Below, piece by piece: positions 24,577-34,700 of a DNA stretch of 64,000 bases. Origin of the DNA: Thermosulfurimonas sp. F29. Lineage in GTDB: Bacteria; Desulfobacterota; Thermodesulfobacteria; Thermodesulfobacteriales; Thermodesulfobacteriaceae. Every line of letters starts with the position of its first letter. The first letter of the stretch is position 1. The translations under genes and the position numbers were made by a program. The DNA lies in the NCBI RefSeq assembly GCF_019688735.1, contig NZ_JAIFYA010000001.1, positions 806,001 to 870,000 on the forward strand, read 5' to 3'. Under the pieces are notes generated by a model that made no database searches, had not been told where the DNA came from, and saw only the letters and a program-made list of their open reading frames with translations.

Positions 24577-24587
24577 GATCCTATTTT
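24577..24587. repeat. Isolated arm of the 1951/2060 palindrome
   Basis: GATCCTATTTT, the exact 11-base arm of the palindromic repeats at 1951 and 2060, lies in the 234-base gap 24504-24737. On the minus strand it falls between TTCAAC and CATAAT, a possible but weak uvrA promoter with 17-base spacing. It may be chance. Confidence 0.4.
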
Positions 24588-24737
24588 GTTGAAAATAATC
24601 AAACCGTGGAATAAAAAAAGAAATTAGGGGTCTTGACTTCCTTGATGAAAAGTATTGGAAGATGTATTTGGTAAATCCTGTGTCAGAATACACGGGAAGA
24701 ACTTTAACCCAAATTTGAAATCTTGCAGGGGGGTCCC

Positions 24738-26258
24738 ATGAATTTCAAGAAGGTGGAAGAGTTGCTTGACAAACGACGGATTAATCTTCCCTCTCCCCCG
24801 GCGCTAGCCATAAGACTGCTCGAGTCTGTACGGGAGGAGGATTACAAGAGGCTGGCCGAGACTATCCGTCTGGATCCGGCCCTGGCGGCACGGGTACTGG
24901 GCCTGGCCAACTCTCAACTTTACCGTACCGGGGCCACGGAGATTACTTCCATAGAAACGGCCCTCTCTCTTTTGGGCACGGATGTGATCAAGAATATGGC
25001 TCTCTCCTTTGCGGTGGCCCACAGTTTCCCCCGTAAGGGACGATCTTATGGATTTGATCTGGAGAGATTCTGGAAGAGGGCGGTAACCAATGCGGTCTCC
25101 GCCCGGCTCCTGGCTCAGAGAATCTCTCTCGAGGATGATCACCTTTTCACCGCAGGGCTTTTAATGGATCTGGGGGTTTTGCTTCTCCATCTGATCTTGG
25201 AGGAGGAATATGCCCGCGTGTTCGACGAAAAAGAGGTGAGCGAAAAGCCCCTGTGGGAGGTGGAGCAGGCACTTTTGGGATTTACCCATGCCGAAGCCGG
25301 AGCTTACCTCTTTCGGAGATGGCACCTTCCCGAACACATCATTCAGGATGTCTGTTTTCATCACAGATGGGAGGAGGCCCCGGAGGAATTTCGGGAACAT
25401 GCCCGTTTGCTTTCTATGGCTGCTCTTCTGGGAGGTATTTATTTTAGTGAAAAGAAAACGGTGAAGTATAACCGTGCCCTAAGGGAAATACCCAAATTTC
25501 TGGGGATTTCCGGAGAGGACACGGAAGCCCTCATTGACCAGGTGGCCCGGGAGTGCCAGGAAATCTTCTCCTTTTTTGATCTGCCGGTTGAAAACATTCC
25601 CCCTTATTCTGAGCTGGTGGAGGAGGCCCATCAGGAACTGGAAAGACTGAGCCTCAACTGCGCGCTCATCCTGCGGCAACTCAAGGAGGAGAAGGCCCGG
25701 GCCGAGGAGCTGGCTCACAGACTCAGGGAGGCCAACGAGCGTCTGCGGCTGCTGAGTATTCTGGACGGTCTTACCGAACTCTACAATCACCGTTACTTTC
25801 AGGAACGCCTCAGGGAGGAGTTTGAGCGGGCCCGACGCTACCGGCGTTCTATTTCGCTTATTATGCTGGATATCGATCACTTCAAAAAGATAAATGATAC
25901 CTACGGGCATCTTGCCGGCGATTTTATTCTGCGGGGACTTTCGCGTCTCATCCGCGAGAACATTCGTAAAAGTGACATACCGGCCCGATACGGAGGGGAG
26001 GAGTTTGCCATTATTCTTCCGGAGACCGATCTCAGGGGGGCCAGTGTGCTGGGTGAGAGATTGCGCGAAAAGGTGGCTCAGGAACCCTTTTATTTTGAGG
26101 AACACGCCATACGGGTGACCATAAGTGTGGGGGTGGCCAGTTGTTTTCCATCCATGAACGGCACCGATCCGAGAAAGCTTCTGGAAACCGCCGACAAGGC
26201 CCTTTATTATTCGAAAACTCACGGACGCAATCGGCTTACCGCGGTGATCGTCCACTGA
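24738..26258 (+). CDS. HDOD-GGDEF diguanylate cyclase
   Basis: A soluble protein of 506 residues. The N-terminal HDOD domain (about 10-220, INLPSPPALAIRLLE, LDPALAARVLGLANS) is followed by a helical linker (about 300-345) and a GGDEF domain (about 350-500). The active site reads RYGGEEF near 419, with ILDGLTELYNHRYF at the domain start, so c-di-GMP synthesis is likely. The product-inhibition I-site RKSD lies exactly five residues before GGEEF. No transmembrane segment is seen. ATG 24738 after GGGGGG is preferred over an upstream TTG. The chemoreceptor gene follows, pointing to motility or surface signalling. Confidence 0.9.
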   Translation: MNFKKVEELLDKRRINLPSPPALAIRLLESVREEDYKRLAETIRLDPALAARVLGLANSQLYRTGATEITSIETALSLLGTDVIKNMALSFAVAHSFPRKGRSYGFDLERFWKRAVTNAVSARLLAQRISLEDDHLFTAGLLMDLGVLLLHLILEEEYARVFDEKEVSEKPLWEVEQALLGFTHAEAGAYLFRRWHLPEHIIQDVCFHHRWEEAPEEFREHARLLSMAALLGGIYFSEKKTVKYNRALREIPKFLGISGEDTEALIDQVARECQEIFSFFDLPVENIPPYSELVEEAHQELERLSLNCALILRQLKEEKARAEELAHRLREANERLRLLSILDGLTELYNHRYFQERLREEFERARRYRRSISLIMLDIDHFKKINDTYGHLAGDFILRGLSRLIRENIRKSDIPARYGGEEFAIILPETDLRGASVLGERLREKVAQEPFYFEEHAIRVTISVGVASCFPSMNGTDPRKLLETADKALYYSKTHGRNRLTAVIVH

Positions 26259-26284
26259 GCGTTCGTAGCACCGTTTAATCTTGG

Positions 26285-26314
26285 TTGACACTCAAGTCCC
26301 CTTTACTCTATTCT
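26285..26314 (+). promoter_or_regulatory. Promoter of the chemoreceptor gene
   Basis: Perfect TTGACA (26285-26290) and TATTCT (26309-26314) with an 18-base spacer; transcription would start about 35 bases before ATG 26357. Confidence 0.5.
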
Positions 26315-26356
26315 TGCTCTATTCTTGAAGCCATCACGGAGTGGAGGGTTGAACCT

Positions 26357-27922
26357 ATGCATCGCCTTGGACTGGTGTGGCGAATGGGACTGGTTTTTAC
26401 CATCATTGTCATTTTCAATTTGTCGGGCCTTATAGCCCTCTTCTGGGCCAAAAAGGAATATCGAGAGGTCCAGAGGAGAGTGAATGAGAAGGTGGAAGAC
26501 ATCCAGCGCCTCCAGGATCTAAAGTACCAGTTCACCCGCTGGAAAGTAAACATTCTTTCGGGCATGTTCAATCTGGCCGAGTTCCGATTCTCCACCACCC
26601 CTCTGGAAAAGGATCTGAAGGGATTTGTCCCTCACACGCAAGAGGAAAGAACATTTTTAAAGAAGATTCGAGATCGTTTTAGCAGAGTCAGGACCATATC
26701 TTCTCGTGTGCTGGATATGCTCTCCCGGGCCGACGAGTGGGAGGACGAGGACGAGCTGCGGGACGCCCTTCTCGATCTCTACAACGAGGAACTGAGCCCC
26801 CTCACCAAGGACACCTACAGGTTGCTGGATCAGGGTCTGGAGGCGGCGAAAACCGATCTTCTGGCCTATCAACGCCTTGCGGAGGAGAAGTTGCGCCTGG
26901 TCTCCCTTCTTCAGGCGATAAGCGTGGGGCTTTCGGTGTTGCTCCTGATACTTTTCGGGGTTTACTTTCATCGGAAACTTAAGGGAGGTTTTACCGTTCT
27001 CGACACCGTGCTCTCCCGCATGGCGCAGGGGGACTTTTCGCAGCAGGTGGAGGTGAAAGGGCACGACGAGATCGCCGAAATGCTCACCAAGATCAACCGG
27101 ACCATAGCGGAACTGCGTCCGGTGGTGGAGAAGATCCGGGGCATATCCGGGGAGCTCGAGGGCGAGGCCCGGGAGATGAAGGCCGCGGCCGAGGAAGGGA
27201 TGGAGATAAACGAGCGTACCCGTCTGCGGGCCGAGGCCATGGAGCGGGGGGCCAAGGACATTCTGGGCAACACCGAGGCCGAAGCCCAGGCGGTAAACGA
27301 GATCTCCTCGGCCATTCAAGAGATCAGCCAGAACACCGCCAAGGCCAGTCAGGTCACGGGCGAGGCCGTGGAGAAGGCCCGGCTGGCCCAGGAGGTCATT
27401 CACAAGGTGGGGCAGGTCTCCCGGGAGATCGAGTCGGTGATCCAGCTCATCACCGGGGTGGCCGAGCAGACGAAGTTTCTGGCCCTCAACGCCACCATCG
27501 AGGCGGCCCGGGCCGGGGAGGCCGGAAAGGGATTCGCCGTGGTGGCCAACGAGGTGAAGGAACTGGCCCGGCAGACCGCCGAGGCCACCGGGGACATCAC
27601 CCGGAGGATCCGGGCCATGCAGGCCGAGGCCTCCCAGGCCGTGCAGGCCACGGACGAGATCGTGAACATCATCGAGGAGCTGAACCAGATCGCCTCCACC
27701 ATCGCCGCGGCGGTGGAGGAGCAGTCCGCGGTGATCTCTCAGATTGCCGAAAAGCTCGAGGCCACCCGGGGCAACGCCGAGGAGCTTTCCTCGGAGGCCC
27801 GGGAGGCCTACGAGGCGGCGGTGCAGGCCGTGGAAAGCGCCCGCAGGAACCTGGAGCAAGCCCGGGGCCTCTCCCGACTGGCTCAGGAACTGGCCTCCCT
27901 GGCCGGACAGTTCCGGGTCTGA
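26357..27922 (+). CDS. Methyl-accepting chemotaxis protein
   Basis: A product of 521 residues. TM1 is at about 10-32 ([19 protein letters not shown]). A small helical periplasmic sensor follows (about 33-190), then TM2 ([17 protein letters not shown]), a HAMP domain and the cytoplasmic signalling hairpin. The tip, [35 protein letters not shown], is intact and would bind CheA/CheW. Many Glu/Gln pairs suit adaptation methylation. The all-helical sensor resembles four-helix-bundle ligand domains; the ligand is unknown. The start follows GGAGGG by nine bases. Confidence 0.92.
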   Translation: MHRLGLVWRMGLVFTIIVIFNLSGLIALFWAKKEYREVQRRVNEKVEDIQRLQDLKYQFTRWKVNILSGMFNLAEFRFSTTPLEKDLKGFVPHTQEERTFLKKIRDRFSRVRTISSRVLDMLSRADEWEDEDELRDALLDLYNEELSPLTKDTYRLLDQGLEAAKTDLLAYQRLAEEKLRLVSLLQAISVGLSVLLLILFGVYFHRKLKGGFTVLDTVLSRMAQGDFSQQVEVKGHDEIAEMLTKINRTIAELRPVVEKIRGISGELEGEAREMKAAAEEGMEINERTRLRAEAMERGAKDILGNTEAEAQAVNEISSAIQEISQNTAKASQVTGEAVEKARLAQEVIHKVGQVSREIESVIQLITGVAEQTKFLALNATIEAARAGEAGKGFAVVANEVKELARQTAEATGDITRRIRAMQAEASQAVQATDEIVNIIEELNQIASTIAAAVEEQSAVISQIAEKLEATRGNAEELSSEAREAYEAAVQAVESARRNLEQARGLSRLAQELASLAGQFRV

Positions 27923-27950
27923 AGGGACTGCCTTTCCGGCTCCCCCTGAA

Positions 27951-28023
27951 AGCCGGCGGTGGGACTTGAACCCACAACCCTCGGATTACAAATCCGATGC
28001 TCTGCCGATTGAGCTACGCCGGC
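27951..28023 (-). tRNA. tRNA-Thr (TGT)
   Basis: Seven-base acceptor stem GCCGGCG/CGCCGGC, anticodon stem TCGGA/TCCGA with loop TTTGTAA (anticodon TGT), and T stem GTGGG/CCCAC with TTCAAGT. CCA is not encoded. It is the last of three tRNA genes in the minus-strand cluster. Confidence 0.95.
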
Positions 28024-28039
28024 GGGAGAACCTGAATGG

Positions 28040-28129
28040 CGGAGGGGGTGGGATTCGAACCCACGGTGCCCCTTTTGGGGGCACACTCGCTTAGCAGGCG
28101 AGCGCCTTCGACCACTCGGCCACCCCTCC
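28040..28129 (-). tRNA. tRNA-Ser (GCT)
   Basis: Acceptor GGAGGGG/CCCCTCC, anticodon loop CTGCTAA (anticodon GCT), and the long variable arm typical of serine tRNAs (GTGCCCC/GGGGCAC). About 90 bases without CCA. Confidence 0.95.
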
Positions 28130-28175
28130 AGGTTCCTTCCAGTTTAGCCAGACTTTTTCCCTCGATCAAGCCCAG

Positions 28176-28264
28176 CGGAGGGGGAGGGATTCGAACCCCC
28201 GGAGGGCGCTGAGGCCCTCAGCGGCTTTCAAGGCCGCCCCCTTCGACCACTCGGGCACCCCTCC
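28176..28264 (-). tRNA. tRNA-Ser (TGA)
   Basis: Acceptor GGAGGGG/CCCCTCC, anticodon stem GCGGC/GCCGC with loop CTTGAAA (anticodon TGA), and a long variable arm (TGAGGGC/GCGCCCT region). First gene of the cluster in transcription order. Confidence 0.95.
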
Positions 28265-28273
28265 TCCAATCGA

Positions 28274-28301
28274 ATTTTACTCAAGAACCATTCCTTCTCA
28301 A
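28274..28301 (-). promoter_or_regulatory. Promoter of the tRNA cluster
   Basis: On the minus strand TTGAGA (28296-28301) and TAAAAT (28274-28279) are 16 bases apart, ending 9 bases before the first tRNA-Ser. Confidence 0.55.
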
Positions 28302-28410
28302 CCTCTCAAGACCCCGGACTTAACCGGAAATTTTGGCTGCTTTTGGGGAAAGCTTGTAAGGGGGGAGATTTGACGGTAACTTTTTTCCAAACTTCGTTCG
28401 GGAGGCGGCC

Positions 28411-28887
28411 ATGGGTCCGCAGGAACTCTTTGAGGAAGGGGCTTTTCTCCTGATGAAGCAGCGCTTCGAGGAGGCCATAGAGTATCTTTCCCGGGCCATC
28501 GAGGCCGATCCCGGGATGGTCAAGGCCTATCATGCGCGGGCTGCGGCCTATCTCAAGCTCGAGCGTCTTGACGAGGCGGAGGCCGACCTTCGCAAGGCCC
28601 TCTCCCTGGAACCGGAAAACCCCCGTCTCTACTTTCGCCTGGGGCAAATCTTCTATCGCCGGAGTCAGCTCACCGAAAACGAGGCGGACAAAAAGGCTCT
28701 TCTGGAAAAGGCCCTGGAGCAGTTCAACCGGGCCATCGACATAGAACCTCTTTACGCCGCGGCTTTTATGGCCCGCAGCCAGGTTTATCGCGACATGGGG
28801 GAGGAGGAGCTGGCTGACTTCGATCTGGACAAGGCCGCGGCGGTGCAGCGGGAGACCGCCAAGGCTCGAAAGATCATCGACTTTTAG
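28411..28887 (+). CDS. TPR-repeat protein
   Basis: A product of 158 residues made almost wholly of tetratricopeptide units: FEEGAFLLMKQRFEEAIEYLSRAIEADPG, AYHARAAAYLKLERLDEAEADLRKALSLEPE, LYFRLGQIFYRRS and LEQFNRAIDIEPLYAAAFMARSQVYRDMG. There is no signal peptide or membrane segment, so it is probably a cytosolic scaffold. Its partner is unknown. The ribosome site is GGGAGG. The 3' end overlaps the convergent ilvE gene by four bases. Confidence 0.85.
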   Translation: MGPQELFEEGAFLLMKQRFEEAIEYLSRAIEADPGMVKAYHARAAAYLKLERLDEAEADLRKALSLEPENPRLYFRLGQIFYRRSQLTENEADKKALLEKALEQFNRAIDIEPLYAAAFMARSQVYRDMGEEELADFDLDKAAAVQRETAKARKIIDF

Positions 28888-29954
28888 TCCAGGATCACCG
28901 TCCAGTCGAAGGGGTCCTCCTTCTCCCCGTACTGGATGGCGGTCAGCTCGTCGAAGAGCCTGCGGGCCAGGGGCCCGGTTTCACCATTGTTTATCAGGTA
29001 TTCCCGCCCCCGATAACTCAGGGCCCCCACGGGGGAGATCACCGCGGCGGTGCCGGTGCCGAAACACTCCCGCAGGCGGCCACTCTCTATCCCCTCGATG
29101 ACCTCCTCGATGCTCACCCGTCTTTCCGAGACCGGAAGCCCCCAGTGGCGGGCCAGGCGAAGAACCGAATCGCGGGTGATTCCCGGGAGAATGCTTCCGG
29201 AAAGGGCCGGGGTGACCAGCTCGTCCTTGAAATAGAAGAAGATGTTCATGGTGCCCACTTCCTCCACATAGCGCCGCTCCACGGCGTCGAGCCACAGGAC
29301 CTGGGTGTAGCCCTTTTTTCTGGCCAGCTCCGCGGCCTTGAGACTGGCCGCGTAATTGCCTCCGGCCTTTACCTCCCCCGTGCCTCCCGGAGCGGCCCGG
29401 ACGAACTCGTCGGTAACATAAATCTTCACCGGGTTGAAGCCCTCCTGGTAGTAAGCGCTCACCGGGGAAAGAATGACCAGGAAGAGGTAGGAATGGCTGG
29501 GTTTCACCCCCAGGGAGGGTTCGGTCCCGAACATGAAGGGGCGAATGTAAAGCGCGGCGCCCTTTTCCCGGGGGATCCAGGCCCGATCGATAAGGACCAG
29601 CCTCTTGATGGCCGAAAGAACGAACTCCTCGTCCACCCGGGGCATGCAGAGGCGCTCGGCCCCCCGATTGAGCCGCCGCATGTTCTCCCGGGGTCGAAAA
29701 AGGCGGATGCGCCCGTCCACCCCGTAATAGGCCTTGAGCCCCTCGAAGATGGTCTGGGCGTAATGCAGAACGATGGCCGCGGGATCCAGTTCTATGGAGT
29801 GATAGGGCTCAATGCGGGCCGAATGCCAGCCCTTTTCACAGTCGTATTCCATCACGAACATGTGCTCGGTAAAGAGCCTCCCGAAGACCAGGTTCTTAAG
29901 CTCCGGTACCGGCCGTCGCCGATCCTCCGGAAGAACGCGAAGTTCTATTTCCAT
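28884..29954 (-). CDS. ilvE: Branched-chain amino acid aminotransferase
   Basis: Class IV PLP transaminase of 356 residues catalysing the last step of Val, Leu and Ile synthesis. Family motifs: LHYAQTIFEGLKAYYG, RPRENMRRLNRGAERLCMP and RPFMFGTEPSLGVKPS. The catalytic lysine lies in GEVKAGGNYAASLKA, and the phosphate-binding loop is in ECFGTGTAAVISPV. Length and motifs match the type II (eukaryote-like) branch. It stands alone on the minus strand, divergent from ftsY across 65 bases. Confidence 0.95.
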   Translation of the reverse strand: MEIELRVLPEDRRRPVPELKNLVFGRLFTEHMFVMEYDCEKGWHSARIEPYHSIELDPAAIVLHYAQTIFEGLKAYYGVDGRIRLFRPRENMRRLNRGAERLCMPRVDEEFVLSAIKRLVLIDRAWIPREKGAALYIRPFMFGTEPSLGVKPSHSYLFLVILSPVSAYYQEGFNPVKIYVTDEFVRAAPGGTGEVKAGGNYAASLKAAELARKKGYTQVLWLDAVERRYVEEVGTMNIFFYFKDELVTPALSGSILPGITRDSVLRLARHWGLPVSERRVSIEEVIEGIESGRLRECFGTGTAAVISPVGALSYRGREYLINNGETGPLARRLFDELTAIQYGEKEDPFDWTVILD

Positions 29955-30019
29955 TTTTCTTGCTCCGTTTAAAAATTGAATATAAAGTATTGGTCCAACC
30001 TTTAACCCAAGGCGGAAAA

Positions 30020-31045
30020 ATGCTCAAGTGGTTTCGCCGCAAAAGAAAGGAAGGCCCTCCGGAGGAACCTCCCGCCGAACGGGAGAAGGCCCCGGTCTCT
30101 CGTGAGGAAGCCCCGGAAAGGTCCCCCGAGGCGGAGAAGGGGCTCTGGCAGAAATTCCGTCGGGGGCTCGCGAAGACCAGGGATCGCCTTAAGGACACCC
30201 TGGGGGATCTTTTCGAGGTGGATCGGCTGGTGGATCAGGCCTTTATGGAGGAGCTCGAGGAGATCCTCGTCACCGCCGACATCGGAATAGAGACCGTCGA
30301 TCGCCTGCTCGAGCCCTCCCGCCGGAAGCTTCTTCTGGGTGAACCCCTCAAGACGGGGGAGCTCAAGCGCAGTCTTCGGGAAGAGATGTTGAACATGCTC
30401 TCGCTGGAGTCCCCGCCCTTTCCTCCGGAGGAGAACCCGGCGGTGATCTTTTTTATCGGGGTAAACGGTGTGGGCAAGACCACCACGCTGGCCAAGGTGG
30501 CCTGGCACCTTAAGAACCGTGGATTTTCGGTCCTCGCGGTGGCGGCGGATACCTTTCGGGCTGCGGCCATAGAACAGCTCGAATCCTGGGGGGAGCGGGT
30601 GGGATTCGAGGTAATCAAACAGGCTCCGGGGGCCGATCCCGGAGCGGTGGTCTATCAGGGGCTTGAGGCGGCCCGGGCCCGGAAAACCGATGTCGTCCTG
30701 GTGGACACGGCCGGTCGTCTTCACACCAAGTACAACCTCATGGAGGAACTCAAAAAGATGGTCCGGGTGGCGGGCAAGGTCATTCCCGGGGCCCCGCACG
30801 AAAACATCCTGGTGCTCGACGCCACCACCGGACAGAACGCCGTAAGCCAGGCCAAACTCTTCGGGGAGGCCGTAAGGCTCCACTCCATGATCATTACCAA
30901 GATGGACGGAACGGCCAAGGGAGGGATTGCCGTAACCGTGGCCCACCTCTTCAAACTGCCCATCCGTTTCGTGGGACTGGGCGAAAAGATGGAGGATCTG
31001 GCCCCCTTCGAACCCAAAGCCTTCGTGGACGCGCTGCTGCCATGA
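30020..31045 (+). CDS. ftsY: Signal recognition particle receptor FtsY
   Basis: SRP-dependent GTPase of 341 residues that docks ribosome-nascent-chain complexes at the membrane. A short charged N-terminal extension (residues 1-45) replaces the long A domain of E. coli. The N domain and GTPase follow: GVNGVGKTTTLAKVA, AADTFRAAAIEQL, VLVDTAGRLHTKYNLM and ITKMDGTAKGG. ATG 30020 is chosen because the extension begins with the membrane-targeting pattern MLKWFRRKRK. The stop overlaps the next gene as ATGA. Confidence 0.96.
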   Translation: MLKWFRRKRKEGPPEEPPAEREKAPVSREEAPERSPEAEKGLWQKFRRGLAKTRDRLKDTLGDLFEVDRLVDQAFMEELEEILVTADIGIETVDRLLEPSRRKLLLGEPLKTGELKRSLREEMLNMLSLESPPFPPEENPAVIFFIGVNGVGKTTTLAKVAWHLKNRGFSVLAVAADTFRAAAIEQLESWGERVGFEVIKQAPGADPGAVVYQGLEAARARKTDVVLVDTAGRLHTKYNLMEELKKMVRVAGKVIPGAPHENILVLDATTGQNAVSQAKLFGEAVRLHSMIITKMDGTAKGGIAVTVAHLFKLPIRFVGLGEKMEDLAPFEPKAFVDALLP

Positions 31046-31680
31046 AGGCGCTCCACCTCCTCGGCCCCACGGGATCGGGAAAGACCCCCCTCGGAGAAGT
31101 TCTGGAGGCCCGGGGACTCTACGGGGTGCGGGTGATTCACTTCGACTTCGGGGCGGAGCTCCGGAGGATCGCCGGGGGACTCCCCGCGGAGGGAATAACT
31201 CCCCGGGAGGTTTCCTTCATAAAGAGGGTGCTTGAGGAAGGGCTTCTTCTCGAAAACGAACACTTCTACCTCGCCGAAAAGATCCTCCGGGGGGTTCTCT
31301 CCCGAAAAGGGGCCTCCGAGGGGGACCTCCTTCTGCTGAACGGTCTTCCCCGCCACGAGGGACAGGCCCGGGATGTGCTTCGTCTGGTGGACCTGCGTCT
31401 GGCCGTGGAACTCTCCGTGGAAGAGGAGGTCCTCCTGGAGCGACTTCGTCGGGATCCCGCCGGGGACCGGCGACACCGCACGGACGACACCGCGGTCCTG
31501 GTGCAGAAGAAACTGCACTGGTATCGGGAAAGGACCCTTCCCCTCAGGGAGCTCTACCGGAAGAAGGGAATTCCCCTCATCTCTCTTTCGGTGGAGGCCG
31601 GGGATACCGGGGAAACGCTCCGCCGGAAACTCCTTCGAGCCTTGCCGGAAACGCAATTTAAAACTATTTTTGGTTTTTAA
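31042..31680 (+). CDS. Adenylate-kinase-like P-loop kinase
   Basis: A product of 212 residues with P-loop GPTGSGKTPLGE and the AMP-site-like LNGLPRHEGQARDVLRL in place of the usual DGFPRT. LERLRRDPAGDRRHRTDD resembles the arginine-rich LID edge, and a full zinc-type LID domain is missing. It is a divergent nucleoside monophosphate kinase; whether it is the cell's main adenylate kinase cannot be judged. It is translationally coupled to ftsY by an ATGA overlap and followed closely by the activase-related gene. Confidence 0.72.
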   Translation: MKALHLLGPTGSGKTPLGEVLEARGLYGVRVIHFDFGAELRRIAGGLPAEGITPREVSFIKRVLEEGLLLENEHFYLAEKILRGVLSRKGASEGDLLLLNGLPRHEGQARDVLRLVDLRLAVELSVEEEVLLERLRRDPAGDRRHRTDDTAVLVQKKLHWYRERTLPLRELYRKKGIPLISLSVEAGDTGETLRRKLLRALPETQFKTIFGF

Positions 31681-31707
31681 GGGATCTTTCCGCGCAAAGG
31701 GGGTCTT

Positions 31708-34700
31708 ATGGGGCGTCTTTATGTGGGGCTTGATGTGGGTTCCGGAACGGCCAAGGTGGTGGTTCTCGACGAGGCCAGGAACCTGCTCCACAGGGTATAT
31801 CGCAAGACTCACGGCCAGCCGGTGGAGACCGCCGAGCGGCTCCTTTCCGAGGTGGAGGAGCGTTTCGGTTCCGCCCTTTCCGGTATAACCTGCACCGGAA
31901 CCGCGGGCAAGTTTATTGCCCGTATTCTCGGCGTCGCCTTCGTCAACGAGGTGATCGCCCATGCCCGGGCCGTGGAACACTTCCATCCCGAGGCCCGGAC
32001 CATCATTGACATCGGAGGCGAGGACTCGAAGCTCATCTTCATCAAACACGAGGGAGGCAAATTTCGCATTGCCGACTTCGCCCTGAACACCCTGTGTGCC
32101 GCGGGGACCGGGGCTTTTCTGGAACAGCAGGCCGCGCGCCTCGGATATTCCATCGAGGAATTCAGTCGGCTGGCCCTTAAGGCGGAAAACATTCCCCGCA
32201 TCGCGGGCCGCTGCACGGTCTTCGCCAAGTCGGACATGATCCACCTCCAGCAGGCGGCGGTGCCGGATCACGAAATCATCGCCGGACTGTGCTTCGCCAT
32301 CATCCGCAACCTCAAGAGCAATCTCGCCAAGGGGCGCAGGGTGGAGCCTCCCGTGGTCTTCCAGGGCGGGGTGGCGGCCAACCTGGGGGTGCGGCGGGCC
32401 ATAAAGGAGGTCTTCGGTCTCTCGGACGAGGAACTCATCATCCCGGAACATCACGGCATCATGGGGGCCATAGGGGCCGCCCTTTACGGTCTGGACGGAA
32501 AGGCCACCTCCCCCTACCGGGGGGCGGAGTTGCTCCGGGCCTATCTCCGGGAGAGGCGTCCCTCGCCGGAGCGTTTCCCGAAGCTCTCTCCCATGCGTTC
32601 GGTTTACCTTTCCCCGAAGGCGGCCCCCGTCGGGGTGCGGAGGATCTATCTCGGGATCGATGTGGGTTCGGTGAGCACCAAGTTGGTGGCCGTAAGCGAA
32701 GAGGGGGCCCTGGTGGCCAAGGTTTACATGCTCCATCACGGCAAACCCCTTGAAAGCGTAAAGGAAGGACTGGCCCGCCTGGCGGAAAAACTCCCCCCCG
32801 AGGTGGAGGTCCTGGGGGTGGGCACCACCGGCTCGGGGCGCTATCTCGTGGGAGACTTCGTGGGAGCGGATGTGATCCGCAACGAGATCACCGCCCAGGC
32901 CACCGGAGCCCTGGCCCTGGATCCCGAGGTGGACACCATCTTCGAGATCGGCGGTCAGGACTCCAAGTACATTCGTCTGGAAAAGGGCACCGTGGTGGAC
33001 TTCACCATGAACAAGGCCTGCGCCGCCGGCACCGGTTCCTTCCTGGAGGAGCAGGCCGTGCGGCTGGGGGTCCCCATCGAACGGTTCGGAGAGTTCGCCT
33101 TAAAGAGCGAGGCCCCCCTCCGGATGGGCGAGCGCTGCACGGTGTTCATGCAGTCGGACCTCCTTCACTACCAGCAGCAGGGACTTCCCAAGGAGGACCT
33201 CATCGCCGGGCTCTGTTACGCCATCGTTTACAACTATCTGAACAAGGTGGTGGAGGATCGCCGGATCGGCAGGAGGATCTTCTTCCAGGGGGCCACGGCC
33301 TTCAACCGGGGTATCGTGGCGGCCTTCGAGAAGGTCCTGGGGCGCCCCATTACCGTCCCTCCCCATCACGAGGTCACCGGAGCCATAGGAGCGGCGTTGC
33401 TGGCCCGCAACGAGCGCACCTGGGAAAAGAGTCGCTTCAAGGGGTTTGACCTCACCCGGGTGCGTTACGAGATCTCCACCTTCGAGTGTCGGGCCTGTCC
33501 CAACCGGTGCGAAATCCACAGGGTATCCGTGGAGGGACACCCCCCCTATTACTACGGGGGACGCTGCGAGCGTTACGAGGTCGAACACCGGAAACCCCCG
33601 GCCCACCTCCCCAATCCGGTTCTGGAGCGGGAACGCAGGTTGCTTTCCTATGTAAAGGAGGACGGAAACTTCCCCCGCGGAGAAATCGGGATCCCTCGCC
33701 TCTTATTCTTCTGGGAAAGACTTCCCTTTTTCGCCACCCTGTTTCAGGAGCTGGGGTTTCGGGTGGTGCTTTCCTCTCCCACCAGCAAGGAGGTCATCCG
33801 GGAGGGTTGCGAGATAGTGGCCGCGGAGACCTGCTTTCCGGTAAAGCTCGCTCACGGACATGTTCTGGACCTTCTGAAGCGCGGAATAAAACGGATTTTC
33901 GTGCCCCAGATCACCGATCTTCCCTCGGATCATCCCCGGCTTGGCAGCGGGAAGATATGTCCCTATGTGCAGGGCTTTCCCTGGGCCATGCACGCGTCCA
34001 TTTCCTTCAGGGACTTCGGGGCCGAGGCCATCTCCCCGGTCTTTCACTTCGGCACCGGGGGGGCGCTTCTGCGGGAGGAGTTTCGGGAACTGGCCCGGAA
34101 ACTCGAGGTCTCCTGGAGGGAAATGAAGCGGGCCCTTGAGGCGGCCTTTGCCGCCCAGGAGGACTTTCAGCGCTGGTGCCGGGAGCGTGGGCGGGAGATC
34201 CTGGAGGGTCTTTCCGGAGACGAGGTGGCTCTGGTAATCGTGGGGCGTCCCTACAACGCCTTCGATCCCGGGGCCAATCTGGCCATTCACAACAAGATCC
34301 GGAGTCTGGGGGTGGTGGGGCTTCCGGTGGACATGTTGCCCCTTGACGAGATCAAGGATCTCGACGGCCTCGAGGGCATGTACTGGCGCTACGGTCAGAG
34401 GATCCTCCTTGCGGCCCATTACTGCCGGGAACACCCCCGGCTCTTTCCGCTCTTTATCACCAACTTTTCCTGCGGGCCGGATTCCTTCATCGAGCACTTC
34501 TTTGAGGAACTGCTGGCGGGCAAACCCTATCTCCAGATCGAAATCGACGAACACAGTGCCGACGCCGGGGTGGTCACCCGGATAGAGGCCTTTCTGGACA
34601 GCATAAGGGGGAAGAGCGCCCGTTATCCCAGGCCGCAGAAGCCGCCCCGGCCCAGGGTTCGGCCCGGAGACGGAAGAATTCTTTACATCCCCTACATGGC

